From: Chytridium lagenaria
Taxonomy: Eukaryota > Chytridiomycota > Chytridiomycetes > Chytridiales > Chytridiaceae
Reading direction: 5' to 3'
Length of the DNA: 64,000 bases
Assembly (NCBI GenBank): GCA_025449115.1
Contig: JAHLKC010000031.1
Span: forward strand, 1 to 64,000
In this document: positions 11,141 to 22,667 of the stretch, piece by piece
Numbering within the stretch: position 1 is the first letter of the stretch
Layout of the letters: each line of letters opens with the position of its first letter
Made by a program: the position numbers and the translations under genes
The notes under the pieces: generated by a model
What the model was told of the DNA's origin: nothing
What the model saw: only the letters and a program-made list of their open reading frames with translations
Database searches by the model: none

Positions 11141-12496
11141 CCGATTACCATGATTTTCTCCTGCACGGCTTTCTTAATGGTGGAGGGTTCACGGTCTGAA
11201 GCGTTCTGGGCCTCTTTATCAAGCTAAAATCCCAACCAAACAAGAAGTAAAGCCCATCAGACATCACTTTAATAAACAGTAAGACACGTACCACTTCACG
11301 GAACTTTGCATCATGCGGGTTCCCCATCCAAACTATTTTGTTCTCAGTGTTAAGAATCATGCAAAACGGAATCCCCTTGGTCTTTGAAGCATCAAATAAA
11401 AGGGTCTTTGCTTTTTGCTTGGAATCCCAGAACAAGCTGTACTCGATCTTTGGCCCGAGGTGAAGAACAAATTCTTGAATGACGGGAAGCTTTTCCTCAA
11501 AAGTGATACTAGCGATATAGACGTCTTTATGGGCATATCTATATGGGCGTTAGAAAGGTTCGGAGTTAGAAGGAAGTGGTAAATTGAGACGAAGAATGGA
11601 GGAAAGGATTGAAGTGGGGAAGGATCAAGTGGAGGTTGGATGGCGTGCACATAATGGGATTTGAAGGATTACGAATGATGTTGATTGCACGGAACTTGGG
11701 GTGTAGAATAATAAGTAGAAGTAAAGAAGATGATGCTTTAACGAAATAAATAATAAAAGGGGAAATGCAGGGAGAGGTACTAACTGTTTTTGTAACTTGG
11801 AAAGTTCCTAAAAAAGAATTGAAGTTAGAGTTATTGACATGCTTCAAGTCGGAATGAGTAGGTAAATAGGCAACTTACGGGGATCATGGTCCGGCATGGT
11901 GCGCACCAGCTGCGACGTTAAGAGTAAGTATATATATAATGCCCGACAATAAATAGGTTAAGTTTACTTACGTAGCCCAGAACTCGACCTAGAAAACGTG
12001 TTTAGTATAATAGAACACACTACCGGAAAAGTCTTTCCATAAAATCTAATCTACTTACGACAGTGACGACTTTCTTCTTTGCGGAAGGCGCTCCACCGAC
12101 TTCAACAGGCTCTCCAGCCAACAGCACCAAATCATCTATCCTCGGAATAGGATTCTCCAAAAACCCTTCCTCTGGTCCCTCCGCAATCATCCAAGCCGGC
12201 AAGATCCTCGACGCCAAGTTATTCAAAAACACATATCCAACAATCATGATAGTCATCCTCGTCATAGTATCAAGCTTCACATTGTAAAGCTTGCTGATGT
12301 ACTCGATGCCTTGCGTCAACATCATGCCCACCAACATTGGCCGAATGATCGGAACGAACTTTCGAACGTTCTTGCGGAAGGCGGCGGTGACGGCGTTTGT
12401 GCTCTTTTGAACGATGGCGTCCTCCTCGGCCTTTGCGACTTTAGCTTTCTCGGCGATGGCAGCCTTCATTGCAGGAGTCGCCTTCTTTGGGGGCAT
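10968..12496 (-). CDS. membrane-associated thioredoxin-domain protein (WCAPC active site)
   Basis: Exons join cleanly in phase. Exon 1 (12496-12059) begins MPPKKATPAMK and has a Lys/Ala-rich N-terminus, then a hydrophobic stretch near residues 75-105. A short exon VEFWA splits the active site, which is completed as TWCAPCRTMIP near 11900, with both catalytic cysteines. Later exons give ELSKLQKQ, then YAHKDVYIASITFEEK and GIPFCMILNTENKIVWMG, the usual thioredoxin-like strands with a cis-Pro-like position. A Glu/Lys-rich tail ends in the exon shared with the p150 locus. Family role: thiol-disulfide exchange; the partner is unknown. The start at 12496 follows an extended upstream frame without conservation. 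It is divergent from the sterol reductase gene (372 bp apart), so the two may share a promoter region. Confidence 0.8.
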
Positions 12497-12867
12497 GATG
12501 GTTATAAGTAAACAACACTGACTTTGTGACACCGCATGCGTTTTCTTGGTGTTAATTATTTCGCATGGGCTACTTGAACAGTCCACTAGATCCAACAAAA
12601 CTCCGTCATCGTTTGATAGACAAGGTAGTGCTGGTTCGATCTTGATGCACAAAGTCGACGAGTAGCGGCATCATGCACCGAAAATGAACGAAGGACACAT
12701 CGGTAGAAGCGGCACCGAAGGACACAGGTACCCAGCCTTTATTTAAAAAAAAAAATAATAATCACAAGTAGGGAATGGGCCGATTCCTTTGAGCTTGAAG
12801 TCGTTCCCAACTCAAGAATTGTTAATTTGTTACACACACATTCATACATTTCTGTTTGTTGGAAAAA
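12497..12867. promoter_or_regulatory. divergent promoter region, thioredoxin / sterol reductase
   Basis: This gap of about 370 bases separates two start codons on opposite strands. It contains A-rich tracts (12747-12765). I see no strong TATA box. Its regulatory role is inferred from gene orientation only. Confidence 0.4.
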
Positions 12868-15047
12868 ATGAGTGAGCTGAGGCAAAGAACGGACTCGGCA
12901 AAGGTCGTCAAGGGCGAGACCAAGGGCGCATCAGAGTCTCCCGTCAAGAAGGTTGACTACCAGAAGGGAAAGTCATGGGGTCGTGCAAAGGGTGAGTAGT
13001 TGCAGTGTGTTGTGTTGGGTACTGAAGGATTGTTTGATGGTTGCCTGAGTGTTGCATTCAGTGTCGATTCAATCTCATTCGAATAGTATTCATTTTGCAT
13101 GAGAAGACTTGAATGCCATGCATGCATTCCTGGCTTATCTACTTTCTTCTTATAGTCCTGTAACTAATCTATCCCTTTTGAATAGATATTGGCGCTGGTC
13201 CCATCATAGCTTCGGCCCTCATCATGGCCATCTGCCCTCTCCTCGTCATCTACTTTTGGAGGGCATGCGATACCTACCAGTGCAACATTGCTGGACCTAT
13301 TACTCCCCTCGTTGATCTTGCCGCGCGCGGAGAGTTGAATGCGCAGACTGCTGCCAGCTGGATGCTCTCTTTCCTTCCCACCCCTACCCCTGGTGAGTGC
13401 CTTTCTCTCCTATCGTCCACGCGCTCTGCTCTGCTGGCGCCCCAAGGAATACATTAGATTCGAAGTCGATGGGCGTGTTTCCTATGGGGGGCAGTTGGTT
13501 TGACATGGAATGGGCCGTGTTGAAAAGGAAGGGCTTCGATCCTGTTGTGCATTTGAGACAGAGTGGGCCCATGCACAGCATTGACCAATCAGTGATTTTA
13601 ATTCTTGGGACAATTTCTTATTTACATTCTGACAATTCCATTCACACCATAATAATAAACAGAGGGATTCACTCTCTACTTTTCATGGCTTCTCGTTCCA
13701 GGCCTTCCTCTACGCGTTCCTTCCTGGTCCCGTTGGGCTTGGGCAGACCACTCCCGCAGGATACACCCTCAAGTACATTGTTAATGGTCTTTTGGCTTGG
13801 TTCGTCACCCATGTTCTCTACTTCGGTGCTTCACTCGGTCTCGGGCCTCTTTGACGCCGGCCTCGTCCACGACCACTGGGGCGGTCTCCTCGTCGCTGCC
13901 AACTGCTACGGTTACTTCCTCACCGTGTTCTCGTTCTTCAAGGCCCACTTCTTCCCTTCTCACGCTGAGGACCGCAAATTCTCGGATCCTGGATCTACGA
14001 CCTTTACATGGGCATTGAGTTCAACCCTAGGTTTGGACAGCTCTTTGACTTTAAGCTCTTCCACAACGGACGTCCGGAATTGTCGCCTGGACCCTGATCA
14101 AACGGGTCTTTGCGTATGCGCCAGTACCGTGAGATTGGTTACGTGACCAACTCGATGCTCCTCCTCAACTTCCTTCACGCTGTCTACGTTTTGGGACTTT
14201 TTCAAGCACGAGGACTGGTATCTCCGAACGATAGACATCTCGCACGATCACTGGGGCTTTTGTAAGTGACACGGTTTTTTAGTTTATTTGCACATTTATT
14301 AATTTTTTTCGTGACGCGGTTTTTAGTTCATTTGCATATTGTTTGTTTTTTTTTTTGTTTTTTTTCGTGACGCGATTTTTAGTGTACATTTTTATCTATT
14401 TTATTCGTCTTTTGAAAGTTGCTGGGCTAACTATATATTTTATAACCTTAGACCTCGCATGGGGTGACTCGGTTTGGCTCCCCTACATGTACACCCTCCA
14501 ATCCCACTTCCTCGTCCGCAACCCATCGATCTCAGCTGGCCCTACTTCGGCCTCGTCATCAGCGTTGGTCTCTTTGGCTACTACATTTTCCGCGCCGTCA
14601 ACAACCAGAAGGATCTCGTCCGTCGCACTGATGGAAAGTGCACTATCTGGGGTCGTGCCGCCACCGTGATCCGCACTGAATTCGAGACCTCTGATGGCAA
14701 GATTCACCGATCCCTACTTCTCACTTCTGGATTCTGGGGAGTGTCGAGGCATTTCAACTACGTTGGAGATTTGTTGATTAGTTTGGCCATGTGTATGACC
14801 TGTGGGGTTGAATTCGTGTTGCCGTACTTCTACATTGTTTACATGACGATTTTGCTTTTGCACCGAATTGCGAGGGATGATGACAGGTGTCGTGGAAAGT
14901 ACGGAAAGTACTGGGACATGTACTGCAAGGCTGTGCCTTACAAGGTAACTATATCTTTATGTTTTTTTTGGCGCTTCCATGTAAAAGTTCAAATTTTTAA
15001 CCTCATATTTTCCCCGCCCTTTTTAGCTCCTCCCTTACATTTTCTAA
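12868..15047 (+). CDS. 7-dehydrocholesterol reductase-type sterol reductase (DHCR7/ERG4/ERG24 family)
   Basis: Start ATG at 12868 ([12 protein letters not shown]). Exons: 12868-12991, about 13187-13391, about 13663-14260, about 14451-14945 and a final short exon giving KLLPYIF and TAA at 15045-15047. It is a polytopic ER-membrane, NADPH-dependent reductase of sterol ring double bonds. Diagnostic runs include [72 protein letters not shown] and the ending VPYKLLPYIF. They match the DHCR7 (Δ7-reductase) subgroup better than ERG24 by my recollection of both. The reading frame slips at about 13843-13845, 13983-13990, 14076, 14100-14102 and 14193-14195. All are 1-base changes, most in short runs, and look like sequence errors. 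The 3' neighbour is a thioredoxin-like gene. Confidence 0.85.
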
Positions 15048-15428
15048 GGCGGATATTTCGCACACTGGGCATGGTTTTCGCCCGCTATTTTATCTTCGTC
15101 TGTTCACTTAAAAGGGTTGCTTTGACCCGTTAGTTTTGGACTTTTTGCTGCGTGTTCTTTTTGACTTTCTCCCTTTAATAAATGTTGGCTTGCGATTGTT
15201 TTTCTGGTCGTGTTGATAGATGTCCTTTTTCTAACGTGAAGGGCTCGAGGTATTCGAACTTCTGATCAGTGCAAAGAGATGGAGTTCCCATTTCCCATTC
15301 AATTTAAACTCAGAAATTTGTTGGCATTGCTGGACATCCGCTCCGCTCCTCCACAAACAACGAGACCGTCCATCTCCATAAGAGCTCATCACAACTTTCC
15401 TTCCTCCAAAACATTCCAAGTTCATTCC

Positions 15429-16794
15429 ATGGCCACTAGGTCCCGAGAAATGGTGTCAACCCTCGAAAGTACCTATGCATGGGACGATCTCGGCGTCATC
15501 ATGGACCCCTCATCGAATGAAGTTTCGCTAGAGGATCTTCCCAGGTTCCTCGGGTTGTATTTCGCAGCAGGATGGAGCGCATCGTGAGTCCTTTACTACT
15601 CTATTGAATGTTTCTCACTCTTCATAAAACAGCTGCCGCACTTTCACACCAAAGCTAGAATCATTGACCTACCCCTACCGCCACTCCCTCACCATCATCC
15701 ACATGACCTCCGACGCCTCTCCCTTCCACACCGTCCGTCGCACTCCATCTATCATCTCCTCTCACAATGCCGCCCGAAACCTCCTTGGACTTCCGTACAT
15801 TCCTGCATTGGTGATTGTTGATCGTGTTGAGCGGAGGGTTGTGACGAGTGCGGGTGTGCCGGCTTTGAATATCAATGGACGCGGGCAGTTGAGGAGTGGG
15901 TCGAAGGACGGAGGGGGATTTCGATGTGGGGTTTGTTGATGTGGAGGGCGGGGAGGGTTTCGGGGAGGGTGCTAGGGATGGCGTTGTTGGCTTTAGCGCC
16001 TGTTTTTGTGAGTACCCCTCTAATCCTGCTTCCATTTTTCACTACGCCTATTTGTGGTGCCTAGCACAACACAACGCATCACGCTTTTAAAACTTATGGT
16101 CGACACTAAAAATCAAACTTACTCGTTTTGTCGCTTTACAACGCTTTAGGATCTCATCGGCATGGATGTTCGACCCCTCCGTCTCCGTCTGACCTCATCC
16201 GAATCCGCGGCGCCTACCCCATCTTCCCCATCTCCCGTCACCGAAGACATCCCCATCGGTAACGACGCCTCTGCCATCATCTCCATGATCGCCGACACCC
16301 CCTCCCACGATTCCACTCCCTCTATCACAATCACCTACACAGTCGAATCCACCAAACCTACCCCGGAACCCCTCTCTTTTACCCCGACAGAAACAGACCG
16401 ATCCACCATTGTCCCGGACGTCAGCCCTATCGCACCAGCCGCAGAATCCACCTTCCCTGATCTATTCACCGACGAACCTGCGCCAGAAGACCTTTCCGCG
16501 TCTCTCCTCCTCTCCATTCCAGTTTCCTCTACCTCCCAAGAACTCCCCACCCCGACACAACCTCTCATCCCAACCGACATTCCGCTCCCCCTGTTCTCAT
16601 CCACCCAATCCTCGCCGAGATCGTTTTCAGTGGTGGAAGAAGGGTTGGTGTCACTTCCTGTGAGTCGGCGGTCGTCAATTTCTCCGGGTGAGACGTCGGA
16701 TTCGGATGGGGAGACGAGGTTGGAGGATTCGATGGTGGTGTTGGGGAGAAGGGATTTGGCGGCTTCTGGGATTATGTTTAAAGCGAATCAGTGA
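15429..16794 (+). CDS. thioredoxin-like (nucleoredoxin-type) protein with membrane segment and Ser/Thr/Pro tail
   Basis: Exon 1 from ATG 15429 (MATRSREMVST) to 15584 ends within the motif LYFAAGWSAS. Exon 2 continues CRTFTPK, matching nucleoredoxin/tryparedoxin proteins (LYFSA-WCPPC-R-FTP). The first catalytic Cys is Ser here (WSASC), so a normal dithiol reaction is unlikely. A strand with a cis-Pro (GLPYIPALVIVD) follows. After a frame slip near 15880, a hydrophobic segment (VLGMALLALAPVF) looks like a membrane anchor. The last exon (16150-16794) encodes about 215 residues rich in Ser, Thr, Pro and acidic residues. An earlier ATG (15279) gives a basic extension and is possible. Function unknown; a structural or regulatory redox-fold protein is inferred. 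Confidence 0.65.
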
Positions 16795-17794
16795 TTTCAC
16801 GCTTCCCTATCTATTTTTTTTAACGTATACTAGTAAAGTGGTGTATGCTCCTCTCTCCGTCGTCATTTTTTGTTAGGAAACCCACAAGTTTGTTTTTCAA
16901 AGCCCTCATCCCCATTGTCCTCTTATTTGTAGCATTCATCGAGGAAATAAAACGTATGGATTCACTTTATTACATTATATTATGTTTACGGAATTTTGGG
17001 CAGGGTGGGCGATTAGTAGGATGTCAGTAATTACATTCGTACATTTGTATTTTTTTTACTGTACATACCACATGAACAGAGCCGTTCAACCTTGATGGAG
17101 ATCCTCCGACGCGAGAGCAGGGAATGTGACTGAGTTATGAAGGGTTGTTATAATCTTATTTTCGCGTCGGAAACATCGAGGTTCAGTTAAAAAATGCACT
17201 GGCAGGAGTACATTGGCTGATGTCGAGTGGAAGAAATACACTAAAGCATTGTGAAGTTAGGCAAATGCATGTTTTCACTTAGCATTATAAAGCAGAGCAT
17301 TATAAAGCCAGTACAGCTACGCACATGTCTCCATAGTGATGAACAAGATTAAACTCTTTCTTCTGAAATTATATCACTCTACAGACTCATTAAGTTTTTC
17401 CCTTTCTAGAAGAAAAAGTCAAAGTCGAAAAAAGGGTCCTGTCCTTAGTTCTCGTTCACTTTTACCTAGCCCTTTGTACTTCCTCGATTCAAGGTCTCGA
17501 GGTCATTGTCTCTTACCACACTAGTCGGTGATTGGGACAACATTACAAGAAAATATGGACCAAATTAGCTGCTGGTTGGGTAAGCCCCATTACTTTTGTT
17601 CGTTGGCTCCCTTTTTCTCCATATAGTGGTATATCAGGCTAGAGTTCCTGTTGTTTTTCGTTTTCCATTGTTGATCGTAGCAGAGAAGGACTCGACAGAA
17701 GGTGTGAGAATAGAGCTTAAACCCCTTGGACGTAAACTGCATTTACATCAGATACATCTCGTCTCGCTCCGTTTTTGTAAGAAGAACAGATATC
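16795..17794. other. intergenic, no gene seen
   Basis: About 1 kb of AT-rich DNA between two rightward genes. It contains a perfect-looking 15-base tandem pair at 17281-17310. No supported gene on either strand. It presumably holds the promoter of the RGS gene. Confidence 0.55.
17281..17310. repeat. 15-base tandem duplication
   Basis: Two adjacent copies of the unit agcattataaagcag (the second ends in a rather than g). No function is apparent. Confidence 0.7.
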
Positions 17795-20373
17795 ATGGAC
17801 GGATCAGTTGAGGCGCTCGCGGGAGCACCAAGCCATGCTGTGAGTTGACTAGTTAGAATATTGTTTGGATCATTTCCATTCCCCTTTTGAGGTGTTTATC
17901 TTATCAACATGGTCTAACCCGTCTTCTTTTTCCTTACCTCTATGATCCTTCTGGCCTTGTCTGGATGATCAGAGCCCCTTCTTCCTCTTCAAAGCCTTTT
18001 TCAAAAGCGTCCCCCTCGAAGACAACAATACCATTTCAAGACGTACCCCCGTTCTTTTACAACCGAGACCGCCCAAAACACCATGGTCCAAGTCGCCTCT
18101 TGCAGCCGCGAAGATGCCATAGACTTTCTCACAAAATTTCTTCAAGGTCAACTCATCCAAGATCTCGAGAAACCCAAAGAAGCGTTCGAACTTAAACCTA
18201 GGCACGTCTACGGTCTGACCGTCAAAGGTGATCATCTCCTTAAAGACATCAATGCTGGTCGCGTTCCATCAGAGTCCCCTGAGACTACTTACAGTGAAGC
18301 GGCGTCATCAGGCGTGAAGAGCGTCACGGCTATTGGTGCGTTCGGATGTTATTTACGTGGATAGACACGCTGATGGGTCGTTAAAGTCTGGGCCTTTGGT
18401 AACGGAGCTTATCTTCCAAAGCGATGCTTGGAGATAAACCCAATGTTGGATCTTCCAACCGTAAGAGCAGCGACGATGCAGGCACGGAAGGCAGCGCCAT
18501 GGGTTCGCCATCCCGTAACGGGTCAGTAGCAAACCTGAACGGCGATTTAGGGGTCTGCAGTATCAAACCTGTTCAGCTTCACACTCGTATCGTGCGCTTA
18601 AAGTCACAACCGTTCACGTTTACCGGTGCGGGAAGCCGTTGACTGGATTTTGATGCATGCATCTGTTTTGTCACGGGATGAGGCGTTGTCAGTGGCGTCG
18701 AGTTTTGCGTCGATGGGGTGGATCAATTCTGCGGGTTCTGCGTTGGTGGAGACACCTGGATCTTCTCATTCTGCTGTTAAAGATGCCAAATCTGGCGTGT
18801 ACCAGCCCACTCAAAGCGGATGCAGGATGGCAAGATGGTCGGTGGAGTTTGATGTGAACAAAAGAAGTTTGCTGTGCGCACAGATGCTGATGAAGAAGAT
18901 GGGAACAATTCGAGGGAGAGCCCGACGGGTCTTTCACCATTCTCTATCAACAGCGGCGTTGATGATTCGCCGGTTTCAGGATCCCCTTCAAAGTCCCCGT
19001 CAAACCGAAACTCGTTCTACACGGGTGTGAGTGCGTCAGTAGGGAACCGTGGATCCAACGATAACCTTGCCAGATTGCTGCGGGAGGTTCCAGTTCAAAG
19101 AGCGGCACCCCTACCACTGTTGAAGCCTTTGATTGGGAGGTGTGCCATCTTAACCCTGTTTCCATGAACGGAAGTGAAGGGAGGAGTGGTCAGAGATCTT
19201 CATCTATCACTGCCAAGGATGCGACTGTTACGGCTGCTTCTCTCGCTGCAGCTGCACGTAGCAAGCGTATTAGCCATGTAGGCGCCATGAGGTCCAACAG
19301 CATCTCTGGTCCATCCACCGCCTCACAGAGGAGGGCGTCGGAGGCTACTCGTCCTACAGACGCCTCCAAAGCCAACTTCTCGGTGGACCAAATCAAGGAC
19401 TCTAACCCCACTCGGCTCGTTCAGATTCTCACTAACGAGGAACTCCGTGCCTCTTTCCACCTGTTTGTAAGGTCCATGTTCTGCGAGGAGAATCTATACT
19501 TCTGGAGGACGTTCATGCGTTCCGAACTGCATACTCTAACTCCCTCGTCATTCCTGGTCAGGCTCTCTCCCCAGATACCCAGCCCGACAAAGACCCAAAC
19601 CCTCTCATGATTCCCCACGCTATGGCTTTATATTTGAAATACGTGGTCAACGACGCACCCTTCGAGCTCAACATCGTCATTGGGATAAGAAAAAGCATCG
19701 AGGCTGTCATCACCCAGACCAGCCAATACATGCAACACATTGATCCAGACTCTATCGCCGTTGAGGAAAAGATCGACCCCTCCAAAGTTCTTCTTGATAG
19801 TGGGGCCGAAACGCTTGCAAAGTTTCCAAAGGCTCTACCCGGAATCGTTGCATCCATGTTTGATTCAGCCGAACACCATATCTTCCATTTAATGGCAAAC
19901 GACTCTGTGCCGAAATTCATCAAGACAAAGATGTATGGAGATATCATGACAGAGTTGTTTGTCAGCGGGAGTGTTGTGTGGAAGGGAGCTGCTGCCAATG
20001 GACTTTTGCGAAGGAGGTCCGTTGAGGGGACACCGACACTCTTGCTGGTATCGGAAACGCCAACGCTGATGAAGGTCCTGTGGTCCGTCGCAAGAGCAGC
20101 TTGAACGCGACTACAGGGTTTACTCTTGAGAGGAAGGGGAATGCGGCGATTGATCAGAAGTCTGAGGGTAGAGATGTTGGAATTGATGAGACCATGGGTG
20201 TTCCTGAGGTGAAGGAGGAAGGAACAAATGCGATTGTGCCGACTGAATCTGATGCTGATGGAAAAGAGTTGGTGGAGAAGCTGCAGCAGTTGAAGGCTTC
20301 TGTCACGGGCTTGACAGCCGCCACGGATGGCGATCGGATGCCTGCGTCAACGGACTCGAGACAAGACGTTTAA
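17795..20373 (+). CDS. DEP-DEP-RGS regulator of G-protein signalling (Sst2/FlbA type)
   Basis: A short first exon (MDGSVEALAGAPSHA, donor GTGAGT) is followed by an exon reading SPFFLFKAFFKSVPLED, then FKTYPRSFTTE, as in fungal FlbA/Sst2 proteins. DEP domain 1: REDAIDFLTKFLQGQLI near 18105. DEP domain 2: REAVDWILMHASVLSRDEAL near 18635. The RGS box starts near 19420 (ILTNEELRASFHLFVRSMFCEENLYFW) and continues in the 19607-20100 segment (MALYLKYVVNDAPFELNI, then HIFHLMANDSVPKF). Such proteins speed GTP hydrolysis on Gα subunits and damp receptor signalling at the plasma membrane. Ser-rich linkers separate the domains. At least five frame changes occur (near 18030, 18430, 18625, 19100 and 19605), so the model is stitched. 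The tail ends at 20373 with no further domain. Confidence 0.8.
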
Positions 20374-20855
20374 GAAAGGGTTTTAGAGATGGGTGGTGGG
20401 AGCTTAAGGCAGGAGTTTACGAGTTTTGCGTTTTCGTCATAGGATGCGTGTTTCGGTACCTGCATAATTCACTTTCCCGCATATCAAGTCACGGCTATTT
20501 ACTTGGATTTTTCATTTATTCAAACGTATACTCCCTTGTCCCATGCTCTCCATTGGCTTAATTACCGTTGCAAGACTTGAAGTTGATATGATGATTTTCT
20601 TCTCTTGTTTTAGGATTGTTTTTAGTCGTATCCCTATGTATTCCTATATCTTCGTGTCTCTTCCATGTTCCGCTTGTGTTATTTATAGAGAGGTATTAAA
20701 CCGTATTCGTTACATGGGCTCAGACTAAATTTGAAAATTAAATATGAATGAAGTGCGGTGCAGGGTATCGGTCAATAATTATGATAAACAAAGGCATGAG
20801 AAACAGAGTGGACGATGAGGAATTTGTATAGGAACTTGGATATTTACAATAAACC
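20374..20855. other. intergenic between convergent genes
   Basis: AT-rich 3' region with no supported open frame. It should hold the two 3' ends and polyadenylation signals. Confidence 0.55.
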
Positions 20856-21708
20856 TCAATTTATTTCACAAAGGTTCCAAAGTACATCCTCGGACGTCCC
20901 CCTCAAGCTTTTGATTTTCCTCCCATTTATTCCACAAGCAGCTGGCGCCCTGCACCCGACATTATTCCCATCTTTACGAGCATTGCCGCTTTGAAGTTTC
21001 CACTGATCCCTCGCCGCTCTTTTCATCGCCTCGTTTTCCGTCGAGTAAGTATTCTTTGCGACAAACGACTCCTCTAATTTCGAGGAAGCGTACCTTTCGT
21101 AAAAATCGGCAGCTTTACGCAACTCTGCAATCTCATCGTCACTCAACGACTCCCACAAGCGTGATTGCCCAAACCCAGCCAATTTCAGTGAGTGTTGCAT
21201 CCACTTGTGGGTGTAGTTGATAAGCGCGACAGATGATGGCACGCATTTGAATGCCCTATCGAGAAGAAAATCAGAGTCGGAAAGTCTAAAGCTTGGGTCG
21301 AGTCTGTGCTAATAAACGCTGAGCCAGAGATTTTTCGCCAGGCGCTTGGAAGCTTTAGTGTAGGTGATGCGCATGAAGCTTTGACTATAGCCATACGGGA
21401 AGTGGCAAAGATGCCATGTAGGGAGGAAACACCACGACCGCCGAAACTGCAGGGGCAAGTTTCAAGATCGATTTTAAGAGCTTCCCAGTAGCTGTTTAAA
21501 CATTCTTGCCGAAACTTGATGGCATCATGGGCGGCACTGCCGATTCTTATAGCTTTGTGGATGTGAGAGAGAGTTGTGGTGGGATCGTTAATGATGTAGA
21601 GAGGTGGGAGGTCTTTTTCATGTCGTCCATGTGGAAGCCTTTTAACCGTCTTGTTGTGGCGATATGGCTGCCAAAAACGTCACAGCGTGTCTTCCCTTCG
21701 CGACGCAT
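20856..21708 (-). CDS. unrecognised protein, two exons
   Basis: I do not recognise the family. The last exon (21256-20856) gives a helical, charged sequence (SLSDDEIAELRKAADFYERY) with a clean acceptor at 21257. Upstream, a continuous open reading (about 21665-21290) reads LPPLYIINDPTTTLSHIHKAIRIG, then CPCSFGG. It can be joined to an ATG at 21708 (MRREGKTRCDVF) with one frame slip in an A run near 21615. There is no signal peptide or membrane segment. The gene is convergent with the RGS gene. It might be a chytrid-specific protein. Confidence 0.45.
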
Positions 21709-22667
21709 GGACTCTATGATACTATAAATATGTTGATGCTTTTATGTTACGACCGCAATGCGTTGGGATGGCCTATTTATTTATGTCTGTTGGGACAGCA
21801 AAGTTTGTCAAACCCTAAGCTCCCTCCAACGCCTGCGCCACAGACAGCCATTGATCTAGCCACAGCCAAGAACGGCCCCTCCTGCATGCATTTGGATCAT
21901 AGTTTGAAGTCCCTCATCTGAGCCTCATCCAAGGTTGAAGCGCCCAGTCATTTTATTAATAAGCACATATAATTAAAAATAAAAAAAAAAAATTATAGAA
22001 CATTGGTCTTCACAGGCAAAAGCAAAAGTAAAATGTTTTTGCTCAACAACGTGACTTTGCGTTTTCCTTTTCGATTCTTAGTTTTTTTTTATCCAATCCC
22101 AGGTCCAAGCATGCCTCAAAGGTTCGTAGTGACAGTATCTCTTGCGTATACCTATTTGTGCAAGAATTGTTGGTATCTACGTTAGATAACATAGGGAGTG
22201 TTTAAATGACGACTTACCCGCCGCAAAACTTCAACGCGTTCTCCAAATTTACTAAATGCTCATAATTCTTAATCCAAAGCCAAAACGGAGCCTCCGCAGC
22301 CCATCGGTTCGCACCAATGTTAAAGACAAAGATGAATCCGTACCATATAGCAGGTAAAAAGTCTTACAAAGAGAAAGAAACCAGTCGTTCGTTGCACTTG
22401 TAGTAAGAACGTACGGCTCCTTCAATAAATCGGAATACGGCTCCTCTAAAGCGTTTGCAGAAACTCCCATAATGAAACTATCCACCGCTCCTTCTCCACC
22501 GTCTCCCAAGCCTAATCCCTCTTCTTACACCTCACTCAACCGTTCAAAAGGCAGGCTCCACAACCCTCTTCTCAACAGCTCCCTCCCATGTATTGATATA
22601 TCCAATTTTCGTTCAGCCGCGAAGCGAGGTCCAATATAAAAGATATGGCTTTATTATGATTTTTAAT
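21709..22667. other. intergenic, no confident gene
   Basis: AT-rich, with a long A run near 21980. A leftward open frame at 22509-22252 has no recognisable features. A leftward reading at 22700-22572 (AISFILDLASRLNENW) may be the true C-terminus of the cyclic-nucleotide-binding gene after a frame slip. Confidence 0.4.

Noticed and set aside
15279..15428. Upstream ATG of the thioredoxin-like gene as true start
   Set aside because: The added 50 residues are basic and irregular; ATG 15429 gives a start close to the domain. Kept as an alternative only.
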